Shown here in pieces: positions 24,620-38,095 of a stretch of 64,000 nucleotides of DNA. Under the pieces are notes generated by a model. The model was not told the origin of the DNA and searched no databases. It saw only the letters and a list, made by a program, of their open reading frames with translations. The translations under genes and the position numbers were made by a program. Position 1 is the stretch's first letter. Each line of letters starts with the position of its first letter. The DNA is from Piscicola geometra. Lineage: Eukaryota > Annelida > Clitellata > Hirudinida > Piscicolidae. The stretch lies in NCBI GenBank assembly GCA_943735955.1, contig OX030956.1:14160600-14224599 (forward strand). Direction: 5' to 3'.

Positions 24620-27600
24620 ACTGAGGCGGCCGTGGATACTAGTTAGAATCTATAAAGCTCTTGCTTCAGATCAAATAGCTAAAACTACTCCTACTTTTGA
24701 TTATACTTATCTGCCCGTCTATCTTGTATTTTTGCTTAAAATGAATAAAAGATAGACAAGCAGATAGGTAGAATTGAAAATATGTGTAGCGTCATCTTAA
24801 TGCTTACGTGATTCAATTCTCTCATTCAGCGCAGTTAGTTTCAGGTTGATGTCTCCAATCTTTAAACCCAAAAAAAATATTTTTTATTTATGCATATTTA
24901 TAAAGTTTTTTTGAATCTTTTTTTTGAGAAAGTTTTAAACATAATTTATTGTGTTCAAATTAATTTGAAAAAACCTGAACACGTTTGATGAATTAATAAT
25001 TTAGATTTCAGAAACTATTATGATCATTTATAGTATACATTTTATACAAAACACAGAAAATTTTATGTACAACCTCTTTTTTTACTTTCGTTTTTCAATT
25101 GTCTCCCAAGTTCTCTTAAATATAATTTCATTGGAACATTTAACGATTTTCTAAAGCATTTAAGTGTTTGTTTACCTTGAATATATTGTTTCTTTGTTTT
25201 ATTTTACAGAATTAATGTGTCACTATTCATCTAGCGATTTTCAATAACTCATCGAGGATATTTATCTTTCTTATTATAACTTCATAATATAATTATATTT
25301 GATATTTCTTCTTGGTATTTCAATTTTTAATAAGTTTTATGAACGCCAGTGTCAATATTCTGGCGAACTTTTAGTTTTTTTTAAATGGTATTAGGTTTGG
25401 ATGATAAATGCAGATTTTTATGCGTTCACAAACCAAGACCAAGTAAAACATTCGCAAAAGATTTATCCATAAAAACTTTTTTTCAAAACCATTATAATTA
25501 TAGTAAGTTCTTATTCGTAAAATTATCGTAAAAACAGTTTAGTGCATAAAATGAATAGAGAAACTACGAGAATTTCACATTGACGTATTATCGTCTAATT
25601 CAATCAAAAAATTGTTCAAGTGTTAAAAAAGGAACTAAGGCAAATAATTTTTTCAAAACATTAATTTCAAATTTTATAGAGCAATTTCTTCATTCTCGCT
25701 TGACTGCACACCGTTTTGTGTCAGCCTTTATCGATGTGAATTTTTCTGCGCGCATTTTAAAGAAAAAACATAATTTGATACTAAAACCATGTTTTTCTGA
25801 AATTTTAGTTTGTGCTCAGAAAAAATTCTGCATAACAAACAAAAAGTTTTTTAATTGAAAAAATAATTTTTTGTTTTAATTTATTAGTTTCAATAAATCA
25901 TAATAAAAACTTCCAGCCTTTGAAGTCCCCTAAGAATTGTTAATAAGACTTTTTTTATTATTTACTTTAGTTTTTATAAGGTTCAAAATCATTTTTTAAT
26001 CATATATTTTCGATTTGATGATAAGTGAGCGGAACAGTAAGTCAAAGAGGTGCTAAGAAAAGTAAATCATGTTTTATAGAATTTTCAAAAAATTAAAAAC
26101 TTAGCACCCTTTAATTTTCCGAAACTTATTAGATTTAAAATTGAAAAAACTTTTTTCAAATACATAGATAATAAAAGCAAAATTTAAGAATTTGCATAGC
26201 GCATGAAGCAATGCTTCATTGAAGCATATCATAAAACTTTCTGTCTTGGATAAAAAATAATAATTACATGATAAATAATTCAAAATAATTTTTTTCAATT
26301 TTTTGAATAATTTTTTTAGTTAAATTGAACACGAAAGAGTAAATTTCAAAAATCATAGCGGGCTATTGGCTCGCTAAGAAGTTTTCTGGTTGGAATTAAT
26401 TTATCATATATGAAGAAAGAACCATTTTAACTGCCTACTAGCAGTAAGCATACAAACTTATCATTTGAAGGTCGGGTCGATGAAGCTTTGGAAAACACTG
26501 GCCAACAAAAGTTATAAAAATGTCTAGTAACTGGAATGAGATAAGACAATTTTGATCGTTCAGTACGTGCTGAACATATAAAATGCAAAAAAGAGACTCT
26601 AGTTTGTTTTTTATCGGAAAAACTAATTTTATACTTCATGACTCGCGAAGTGATATTTTTTTTATGTGAAAGTACCACTTTTCCAAAAATAAATAACTCT
26701 GTTTACACAGTTCCAAAGTATTATTTCATTGTAATGTATGTTTGAAAATAAGTTTTTTTTAAAGTGAATCCATTCCAAGTTTGGTCTTTTACTTTTGACG
26801 TTATCTAACTTGTTTATATATGGCTGGTTTAGGTTTAAAGAACCACAAAAAGGATGAAAATAGGCCATGTGTTTTAACATTTATATCATGAAATGATTGA
26901 ATGGAATGGCTTAAAAGGTTTATCAAAATCTCGCCTAATTAAAAAAAGTTTAATTTAGAAAATTTCTTAATTTATATTGATACAATGAATTTCTTAAGTT
27001 TAAGTTGTTAAAAAACTAAAAATATTCATTGATATCATAACTTTAAAATTTTTTTTTAGATAGCTGGGTTTACTGAAGAAAATTCTACATTGGTTCTGTT
27101 CTACTTACGGCAAGTTCTAGGTATTGCATATACAATTGTAAATATCATTAGAGATTTATCAAGTCTTTTATTTAATCTTAAAACAGTGAAACACGAAATA
27201 TCTTCACACAAAAAAACAATGGAAAAAGTATATTGATATATGCGGTTTCACTAAAAACTTCATAGCACAAAAACTGGAGCATTAGAGTCATGCTCGAGTA
27301 AGTTGTAGTTGCATAGTTGACCAGCGTAATTAAGAAAATAGATGAAGACGTGAGAAGGTGAGACAAGAAAAAGCACTTATAAAATGAAAACCTAATTAAT
27401 TACTAACCCAGCATCTAATTATTCTTTTTAAAATGCTTAGAAAATCTATTTCTCAATAGAGTTTTTATGTGCCTATCTTTTTATAAGTGTGCTTTTTGTG
27501 AGTGTTTGAGTTATGACGAAAAGTGCTATAAGAAATGTTTGATTTCACAGTCGTTGACTTTTTCTTATTTTTGCAATTTCTTTTTATGAAACTTTTTCAT

Positions 27601-28300
27601 GGAATTTACTCTGGTGTGAGAGAGAAATGGACAAATATGAATCAGTTAGTAAGTTAAAGATATTCAGTAAAAGTAAAATATTAATCATAAGACTTGAAGA
27701 TGGAATTTTCATAGGTGTTTAAAACTTTTTATGAATTAATTTAATTAAAGAATTGAAAAAGTAATTTATAGTAGAATTTATAGGTAAATGGACGAATAGC
27801 TTTATGGATGGGTGATGAGATTGCGGATCGAATGTGATGCAGTAGGTGATGAAAAACAGATAAAAAAGAAATAACAGCCGAATAATGAAATGAAACCAAC
27901 GAGTAATCAAATTAAACAACAGATAAATAGAAGATGAAAACTGGATTAAAATAGTCTTGGATGAATGGATACAAAAGATTTTCCTATTGCGACTAAAACT
28001 CAAAAACTGTATCATGCATTTTTGTACGTTCTTTAAGGTATCTTCTACCATTGAAACAAGTTAAGAAATTTTTTAATGACGTTTTTTCGCTAAAATAATT
28101 GAATATGCATTCAAATTAAAAAGGTTATTTTTCCAGAGCACTTTAAACCTTTAAGCTCTTTACAAAGAGTAAGCACATGCTTTAGAATTCACCTAGAACC
28201 ACTTGTGGGACCTACAAAACTAACTCACAAAAGAAAGCTAAAAGCCTTTAACTGCCCACAAATTGTTCTAATTGCTGACACATCTCTATGCTTTAATGGC
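24620..28300. other. Intergenic, nothing recognised
   Basis: AT-rich. A near-perfect short palindrome (ATGAAGCAATGCTTCAT) lies near 26,203. A minus-strand donor-like GTAAGTAGAAC occurs near 27,110, but no exon around it is convincing. Confidence 0.5.
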
Positions 28301-28304
28301 CCCC

Positions 28305-28370
28305 AGCAAACACTGAAGTTCCAAGACATGCCTGAAGGGAATCTGAATTACTTTTATAATCAGCTTAAAA
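28305..28370 (+). repeat. Short dispersed repeat, partner at 43065-43120
   Basis: The two share AGTTCC-AGACA-GC followed by AAGGGAATCTGAAT and TTTTATAATCAGCT. The surrounding 28,130-28,390 is somewhat richer in GC than its neighbourhood. Confidence 0.6.
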
Positions 28371-28399
28371 CAATTTTTGCTCCTATAAATGGATGATTA

Positions 28400-31300
28400 C
28401 AAAAATGAAACTCTCTCTTTATCCTCCTTGCAAGCACATGAATAACTAGGCTCTATAACTTTAATTGAAGACTTTCAGTTTCGAAGTATGAAACTGTACT
28501 TCACTAGGTTATATTGCCAAAACAGAAAAAAAACTAAATTTAAAAAAAAACTTCATGCATTGTAGAATGGAAATACTTTAAGTTTCAAAACTCCCAAGGG
28601 TTGCACCACTAAAGCATTCAGACACCCCCTCAAGCATTCAACAGAGCGTGACTTGTAGAAGAAAAGCTTGTCAACTTTTACAACATTACAAGTTGCCATA
28701 CGGAGACTTGGCTTGATTCTACCAATGCTCATCACTTGCTTGAGAAAGCTCAAACATACAAATCTGTTAATTTTTTAAAAAAGAAATAACATTCAGTAAG
28801 AATATGAACATTTTGACCCTCTCGATATAACCTCAAAACACAACCAAAAGAAGAGCACCATTCAACCACAAAAGGTGACGAAAAGGCAATTATGGTGTGT
28901 ATGCCTTATGAAAGATAAAGAATTAAGCTGCATACGACGTAAATCAGCCTACCAATGAGGAGTTGTCTTATAAATCAAATGACCTTTTCTGCATTGTAGA
29001 GTGCTAGATCAAGTGTTCTCTCTGTGGTCGCTGTGGCGATGCTGCCTACTTTTGGACTTTTAATTATGCATATTTTCCGCTAGTGACTATAGGAAATAAA
29101 ATCAGCTATCTTTATAAAGTTTTATGTCAATAAAAGTATTTCTTCCACCCAACCTTTTATTGCTTGAAGAATGACATAGAGAACTGTAAGAATTGGATTT
29201 GCAAAGTGAAGAATGAAGAAAATAGTCTTTATTAACAGTTTTATAATTCATTTTGACGTTTTTTAAATTGATTTTAAGTAAATATTATTTTTGAAAATTT
29301 GATTTAAATATTTGAAAAATTTTTTTACTCATATAAAAGCTTGACATTTTTTCGACTAAACTTTTTTCCATTATTTCAACCTACTTTTTTCTCTCTTGTA
29401 CATTACCTCATTGCCCAGCCCTTGCCTTTGACTTCCCACCCTTTCTAACACCACTATCACTGCTATCCCTCTTCATCCATTTAAAGAAAGTCCTTTCACA
29501 GTTTTAGAAAGCATCCATTATTTTTAAATACAAAACTTTCGCAAAATTAAAGCTTTTGCAACTCAACACATCTGTCGCCGTCATCTCCACAATACTCAAA
29601 AAATGTCTAATTAAATGCAGAATCTGGCTCCAAAACAGGTGTTTTCCAAAGATAAGAAATGAACAAATGAAAGAAAAAATGCTTTTTTTGAAATGTAGAG
29701 AATTTTAATAATTGTGCATAGGTTTAAATGACTAGAGAGGAATGCAGGACTCAGCTTAAAGAGTAAAACTGAAAAAAAGAATAAATTAGCAAAAAATATT
29801 AAAACAAAAAATAAAAAGGTTGTTAGTCATTAAACCGTTGACCAACTGAAAGTGTCATTAGTTTAGATTCGAATAACAATGATTAAATGAATATAAGGGT
29901 GATGAAGATAGCGATGAGAATAAAAAGTAAGAAATGAATAATCTGACTTAAATGATAGAAAAACAGGTAAAGTAGTAGTATAAGTATCAATAATTAATTC
30001 AGCGTATTAATGCTGGCAGCCACTAAGGGATCATCGGAGAACACCAGAAGCAGTGAACCTTAAGAAGCCAGCCATGAATGAAACATTGTCCTAAAAGTCA
30101 GAGTACGCTCGCGATGTGAAATAAGACTGCGTTCTTTAATATATTAAATACACATACATGTGTTTATAGCAATCCGTAGTTTTTCACATTTGCGGGTTCA
30201 TTTACAAAAAATTGACTTAATTCAACCGAAAAACATGCTTAATTCTAGGAATCTTGTTGAAACGCAAAATTTTGTAAATAAATCATTTCAAAAGTTTTGT
30301 AAATTTGTTCTTGGGTCGAACGCCCGCTTATCGAATGAGCTTTCTTCAAATAATATTTTATTTTTTCATGATACAATTTTCTATAACGTCAATACTTTAG
30401 TTGAAAATTGTGTTGGGAATAGTATTTGAAAGGGTTTGAACAACTCAACACATTTTATATGAACCTTTTAGACACATTTTTAAAAAGCTGAATTGGTTGG
30501 GATTTTTATAGCTTCATTTTTTTCTAAGTTTGACATTTCAAAACATTAACTTCAAATGGGTCATTTCCAAATGCAGAATGCTTTCACGATCCTATTAAGA
30601 GTTTATGTCACGTTGCTTCTCTATTTGCAGACCTCTCGAGATCATTCTTCCTTTCGGAATTAAAAACAAATCAATTTTTCTTTTTTTGAGACTGTATTTA
30701 ACCATGGAAAATTTTTAACCAATCTTTATTAAATGGTTTCTGATATTACAAATCCTATCGACAGAGCAAGAATTAAAGAGAACGTAGACTTAATCACCAA
30801 TTTCATTTTTAGGATACTTTGAGGTTTAATGAAGATTTTTGAGTTTTGTCTGAACTAAATAGGAGTAGGTTTTGTAGCTCCTATTCCATGGACCCCTATT
30901 GCTTAGAAGAGACATGATCAACTTTATTTATCTATTTCGTTATGACTTCTTTCATATTCCACGGATCAGAATATCTGCTTTTTATTATCGACTTTATAAC
31001 AGTCATTACGGTCGTTTTTGAGCAATTAACCGTTTTTCTGTCGAAAATATTTTAATTTAAAAAATATTAGTAGTAAAAAAAGAAAAAAAAAATTTTAACA
31101 GAAAAAAGAAGAAGGAGGAGAAGAAAAAGAAGTGTGATGAAGATGAGCGATAGCATTAGAAAATCAAATGAAAACTACCCAGCCGAAAAATCGATTAATT
31201 GATCGATTGAAAAGTAATTTGTGGAAAATATTCTCGTCATATTTGAAAAGATTGATACAGAGTTATTTAAAAAAAATTTCTACATTTTAAATACTTTATA

Positions 31301-31990
31301 AATAATTTTCTCCACACTTTCAAAGTGAAGATTTAAAATCGGAAAAAACTGTAGAATAGAAAAGTGAATCATGAGAACGATAAAATTTTTCATCTTTATT
31401 GGAAGCTTTCTGTATTTTGTGTCCATTAAAAAATGTTCTTGTTCTTGAAACCTCCATGGGACGGAATGTTATGATATTCTTGCCAATGGTGCTCACCTGA
31501 AAAAGTACCATCGATTATATTTTTCAGTTTTTTATTTTTAATCAAAAATTTGCTCTTTTTTAAAGTTTGATCTTCATATCATGGAAAAAAGTTATCGAAA
31601 TATAGAAGATAATTAAAAGTGTAATCCTGATAAAATGGTTTTTAAATAATCTAAAGTATAAAAGGATTTTAAAAAGCTTTAATAGTTAAAAGTACTAAAT
31701 AAAACAGTTATCATGACAAAATAAAAATAAAATATTGGTAGGTTATAACAAAAAAAAAATTTTAAACTCTAAATTACGCGTCGACTTGCAACTTATCTGA
31801 AATACCTTCGGGCAGGAACATCTACTGGGTTTTACTGCAGAATCACTAAAAAGAAAAACTATTTTAAAAGATTAATTCTAAGAAAATTATTTTTAAAATG
31901 TAAACCTATAATTTAAAAAAATAGTTTGTACATAAAAATTAACTAAAAGGTCAAAAATTATAAAATGTGCAAATGTCTTTCCAATAAGAA
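28400..31990. other. Intergenic, no gene recognised
   Basis: AT-rich with slightly GC-richer patches at 28,560-28,760, 29,000-29,060 and 30,005-30,130. A minus-strand segment near 31,320-31,495 has a good acceptor (TACTTTTTCAG) followed by about 60 open codons, but no recognisable product. Confidence 0.5.
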
Positions 31991-31999
31991 ACAAACTAA

Positions 32000-32182
32000 T
32001 AATAATAATAATGACGAGCATTATTATAGTGGCGTATAACCCGAACGTGCTTCCAAGCCCCTTAGGCTGCACATTTTCATTTGCGCCTTTGGGTTACTAG
32101 GGCATTGGTTGCACTTGAACCTAGGACCTTCATTATTGGTCAAGCCGAGAGTCGTTGTCGACTTGGCTACCCTTCACCCATG
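32000..32182 (-). repeat. tRNA-derived SINE, family 2, reversed
   Basis: In reverse it carries GGTAGCCAAGTCGACAACGA (A-box region) and AGGTTCAAGTGCAACC (B-box region), and ends GGGTTATACGCCACTATAAT followed by an ATT repeat. It is the best partner of the copy at 22,628. It sits immediately before block copy B. Confidence 0.8.
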
Positions 32183-32247
32183 TATACCAGCCATAAACTC
32201 TCAAAATCAACACACAAAACAACAAAATCATGCATGGTTGAGTATGG

Positions 32248-35200
32248 CAAAATCTTCATTCCTTAAGAAAACAACTCCCTAATCAATCAAGTCATTCATC
32301 CCTTCACCAATAACTCCATCAATCAGACCCTGGCATCCGAAAAAATCTCAACTCCAACAAAATTTGTGAAAAACTTTTTCTTGTGGTTTAATTAAATAAA
32401 AACTAAATTTCATTAACGCAGAAATAGAATAATAAACTAGATCCTTGTTTCGCTCAAGTTTTGAAATATATTCAATAAATTTAAAATTGATGTTTAGACA
32501 TTTTTTAAAACAAGTGAAAGAAAGTTTGGTTTCATTTAAAGTTAAATAAAGTTACGTTATAAAACAGTTGAATTAGTTTTATAAACTTAAAAAGTACCAA
32601 ATAATTTTCCGACTTGAAACCATCCAATACCAAAATAATTTATTAATATTTTTACACAATCAGACACAAAATTAGACAAAAATTTAGACACATAACTTTG
32701 TAAACTTTTTACGGATTCTTTTTCTTTTTTCGGTCAGTCTAAAAAACTTTTATCTATTTAAAAAACACTATTCTTTCACAATTGCAGACTCTTTTTTTCG
32801 CCACTATCAATTCATTGTGTCTCACTCATAAAAAATTTTCAAGTGTATACTTTAAAAATTCTAAATAAAAATGTTCGTTAAATAATTCCAAGATTAGAAA
32901 AAAATAACTTTTCGATTTCATTTCATGAGCTTTACATTTTCAACCTCAAACCAGCCACTTTAATATTCTGTGCATCTGTTGAACGAGCTTCAATACGTAT
33001 ACAGCATCTGTTACCTCTTCCGGCAGTCAGATCAAAATGTGTGCATGAATATATTAATGAAGAATGCGTAAACCGTCTTCCAAGTTTGTTTCTGTCATTT
33101 TATTCATCCTAAAAAATACATAATGCGTCAACAAAATTCTATCGAAGACATAGACTAACAAAATCTTTTTTACATGTTTTTTCAAAATGGTTTTAAAAGA
33201 GGATTAAAAGATAAATTTTAGAAGAAAAAAACATCGAATAGTGAAAGAAAGTTTAATTAAATGGCATTAGATGCAAGAAAGATGTTTACGGAGGAAACTA
33301 GCAATAAAAAGAGTTGTCAGAAATGGAAGAGAAAAAGGGTGACGGAAATTTAATCAGAAAACGATTAAAATCATTAAGTGACTGATTAATCTGTGCTTGG
33401 TAGTTTTGAACCAGTCTCCATTTTTGAACAATTTATTTACAAAATAAAATTAATTTTAGAAGTAGAATCAAACTGTGGTGAAAATGTACTGAAAAAGCAA
33501 TAGGGACAAAATAAATTGTAGAGCAATGAACGATGGGTTTGAATATTTATCCAGTTAAAAATAAGAAATATGATGAATATGTTGTAGATACATTTGGAGC
33601 ATGTCATGGATTAATGTTTTTTTAATATTAATGAAAAGCGTTTGTAAAACCAAAAATAATAATTTTTGAAAAAAACATGGGTGAGTTTTGGGATGAAATA
33701 AAACGCGATAAAAATAAAAGCTATAAAAAATGAGCAAAAATTGATTAGTTTGTAATCCTAAACAACGCTCACGTCATTGGAAACTTGTCTGAAATGCCAC
33801 GAGGCAATCATTATAAAGTATTTCAAACGACCAGAACAAACATTCATTCAATTGTAATAACAAGGAACTATGGAGGTCAGAGGGGAAATAGAATTTTATA
33901 TATAAATGAAAGGTTACAATTAAAAAAATCTCTATTACCTACGAGTAGTAGTGGTATTGATAGGGCAAAAAATGCATTCTTGTTTGGACTCTGACTTGTG
34001 ATAAAGCTTTTTAAATAAATGGATTCCAAACCCATCTATTCTCTCAAGCATCCACCTATCCAAAAATCTATTAGAATATGCAGAGACAATTAAAGGATTT
34101 TTTTCCGATTTCGAGAAAGTAGAATACAAACTAGATTATTTAAAAGCAGTGAATATCATTTAGTAAATTATTAATAATAAAGAAAAAATAATGAAGAAAA
34201 ATAAAAATATCTAATTTATTACAACATTTGAACATCCCTCACATCCCTTATACCCATCAGCTCAACACATCAACGCAAACAATCGCAAGCAATCGGACAG
34301 TGAAGCCACACGTGCGTCCAAAATATTGTCTTCGATCATAAGTTAGCCTAAAAACAGGCATCAGAGCATTAAGAAGTACATGCAAACATCCAGCTGCAAT
34401 ATACGTGCGTATATGTTAGTTTTTAATATGCTTTACATGCTTTCTAACAAGTAAAATAGTCGTTCGTGTCTTTATGTAGTTCTTCTTCAGAAAAACGCGA
34501 ACTTATGCAAATACATGCCTTCTATTCCACCTGCTTCACCAGCTGAAAACCTTAATTTTAATTTATGGAATATTCAGACAGACTTTGAGCAGTTTGCATT
34601 TATTTGCTCGTGCTCTTCAAATCTCAAGATGTCTATTTCAGTTTTAAAAGATTGTATGTTCACAATGAGATTAAATAGCTTAATAAATACCACTGCGCGC
34701 AACTCCTAAGTGCTTCGAGACCTATTGAAGTGGTTTGCTAACGAAAGCGAAGGGTAAAAAGATTGATGGAAACCCTAGCAAAAAGATATTTGAGACCATT
34801 GCTGAATTAAATTAATTGCACAAGAAATTAGATGGACGACTTGCAGATAAGGCAGTAAGTGAGGAGCTTGAAGGTTTGAATGGCAAGAAGCAATGCATTA
34901 ATATAGCAAGAAATCACGAGTAATGGATGATATAAATCGTGATGAAAACATGAAAAAATAAATAAATAATTATTTAAACATTCTTTTCCCAATTTTTGGT
35001 AGAAATAAAAAAAACGTGAAATAAAATTTCATAATATTCGATCTATTAGGCCATATTTAAGCGCTTACGATTTTTTACATATTTTTCAACTCAACAAGAT
35101 TTTTAAGGGTTTGACAGAATTTTCTAGCACCTATTAATTATTTTATATAACTCTATTTTGTTTTTTTTAGACTCAACCGCCTTTTTTGCATAGAGGCGCT

Positions 35201-35600
35201 GGCGAGGTTTTACGTGAGTAATTGCGATTATTCTTCACAAAACCCACTTCCGCGAAGATAGCGGCTTTGAAAAATGATGAAGCAGTTTCATTATTTCTGC
35301 TTTCACAACAAGGCTGCCTCTTTCTTTTCACACCAAAAACTGATTCTACGTTATTAGCTTGCAAACAAAAATAGATTTAAAGTGTCAACGTTTATGTAGA
35401 AACATTGGCATCTTAAATCTATTTCTACAAGTAAGCTATTTTAAAAAAGGAATTCAAGTAGAATATATTAATTGCATCAAGAAATTCAAAAGCGTCACAA
35501 CTATAAAACTTCCCCTTTGGGCATGTGGGGTTAGCACTCTTCATATATCGCTGTCACATGTGCGCATGCTGAGTAACCTCGATAGTTTAGAACAGAAGAT
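32248..35600 (+). repeat. Colinear duplicated non-coding block, copy B
   Basis: Anchors matching copy A in order: 32,248-32,352; 33,358-33,415 (AATCTGTGCTTGGTAG); 34,245-34,545 (CCACACGTGCGT, TGCTTTACATGCT, CTATTCCACCTGCTTC); 35,185-35,340 (GATGAAGCAGTTTCATTATT); 35,530-35,600 (GCTGTCACATGTGCGCATGC). Copy B is about 450 bases shorter. Confidence 0.65.
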
Positions 35601-37974
35601 GAAACTAAGTTCTTTAAAATGCTACTTTACTGCTTAACTACTTCTTTAGAGAACCGAAAATATTTTTTCTAGTTTAAACAGTGTGCTTTTGAAAACTCAC
35701 AAAAGACTATATCTTTAATTAACTTCATATTGTTAAACCAATTAATTTGAAATTTATAGACAACATAGGTTGTAAATTACTGATTTAAACTTATCTATTT
35801 TAATTATTTTATTGCATTTGTTGCCTGTGAATAGATTGAAAAGCGTGGATTTATTTTATTAGTGTTGCTTCTAAATTCAATTTTTTCAAAAATTATTTTA
35901 ATAATTTTGAAAAAATATTTTTGCTTAATATTGAATTTTCTGCTAAAACTTATATGAACTAACAAAGTATTTTAAGTTTTTCCAAGTTACAAAATTCAAA
36001 ACAAAATCAAGTTTATGGAGCATAAAGTAAATAATATTGGATTTTATTGAATCGACTTGAAACTAAAGCAAATTTTTTAAGACAATTAAATTTTACCATT
36101 TTTAAAATTACAAAAACAACTTAAAATCTAGTCCATAAACCGCACTACTGAAAGAAAGCTGGTCCATACAATACAACTACAATATTCAGTACAAACTATG
36201 ACCAATTCAAAAAAAAATATTTTCTGCCAGTCATTCTAAACAAGTATCTACATTTGTTTGAATGGTTTTTCTAAAAAGTCGTTCAAACCATTCTCCATTG
36301 AAACATGGATAGTATTCAAAAATACAGATTCATAAATATATATTTTTTATTGGACGATGCTATATTTTATTAAGTATTTGCATATATATTTGTATTGTGT
36401 GTTTTATGGCTCAATCTATAAAGATAAGAATAACTCATACTGAAATCAAAACATCCTTAAAATAAATAAATGAAAAAGAGAAAAATAATATAATTTTTCC
36501 GAAAAAACGAGCGAAAAAATAATAAAATTCTCATTTATTTTAACTATTTAAATGCTTTTTAATATCTTCCTCTACCCGTTTTTATAAGCTCTATTCAACA
36601 GCTTCATCAATATTTGGGGCATTTCTCTTCAATTTAATTTCGAGGAAAATGCCTAATAAATGCTTTAAACCCCTTCTTTTATCTTACCACAAACCTCTAT
36701 CCTACATCACCATATAAAAATCGCAATTATTTACATCACTATTATTTATATATCCAACCTCCTTAGAATGCCAACACAACATCCACACATTTTATCACTG
36801 AAACATCTTTGGCAAATAGAGCTTAACCAAATTATTTTTCTTTCGATCACTTCTTGTTTGAAAGTTTTTTTGCTAGTAATTTCTAGTCTAAACCATAATA
36901 AACTGGGCCATGACTACATTGTTTTGACAGGGTATTTATTATCTTAATAAACACCGACTGTCTCACCGTTCTAACTCTTAAATTGTTTTTTAATTGAAGT
37001 TTTTACTTTTTTCTTCATCGTGAGTTCTTTTGCAATTCAGCTTCTGTGTTGCCTCATTGCGTTATGCGAGTGAGAAGATTGTCCAGTGTCTGCTTGTAGC
37101 TGGATCTCGTTGACGCGGGTTGATTTTTGATCATTTGAGAGCTCGGGGAATTGCTTCTGAGGAGCGATGTTAAAGTCGCGCCAAGATTTTAAGACTTTCA
37201 ACTTATTGCAATTTTATTTTCACCTTCTGTTTAGCGGACACTTGGTTGCTCTAGTGACAACCGAAATTGAGCCCAAACTAGCTTCAACTCATCCTTATCA
37301 TCGATATGGCGCGGATAAAAAGTCAAAAAGCTTATTTTTCAAAGGAACGACGAATTAACTTCTCACGCGTTGTCAATCTTATACTAATTCCCCTAAATAC
37401 TCCATAATGAACATTAAGGGTGAGTAATAGGAAGTAATTCAACGTTAGGTATTTTCCAGGTTTAATTAATCCTAAATATTGAAAAGACAAAAAAGGTTTT
37501 CAAACAATATTGCGTTTGAAAATAATTAAATAAATAATAACGTCTTTTAAACAATAAAAGAAAACCCTACCTTCACAGTCGAACAATTTTTTAATTATAA
37601 AACAATAGAATAAAAACATTTTTTAATAATACCATTTTTTATAAATGTTTCGATATTCATAAATGACTTTCACAATAAAACTTTATATTTTCTGTTCATC
37701 AAACTTTCGAATGTGAAATTTGATAAACAAGAATCGAAAATATCACTACTCTATTTCTTCATTCGGCTTCTGATAAATAGCTGCGATGTCATCATTAGCA
37801 CCGATCTTAACAGAGAAGTCCTAGGGAGATCTTTTCACTTTTGTTTTAAAAGTCTTTTGAGCAGATGAATTTCCTTGCCAAATCTTATAATTGGAAAAAA
37901 TAATTTATTTCGAAGCTTCAAAGTTTCTCTAGAAATAAATATTGCGAAATAAATAAAAGCAAGTTTTTAATGTA

Positions 37975-38095
37975 ATCAAGAGGGTGGAGAAGAGAACAAT
38001 CAAGGAATTGAATGGGTGGATGAGGAATGGATTGGGATAAAAGAATAAGTCAAATAAGTCACTCAATATCTTAAATGCTTTACGAGTCTGCCTTC
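37975..38095 (+). repeat. Dispersed repeat, partner of 7985-8105
   Basis: GAATGGGTGGATGAGGAATG, AAGTCACTCAATATCTTAAA and TGCTTTACGAGT follow the same order as at 7985. Confidence 0.7.
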
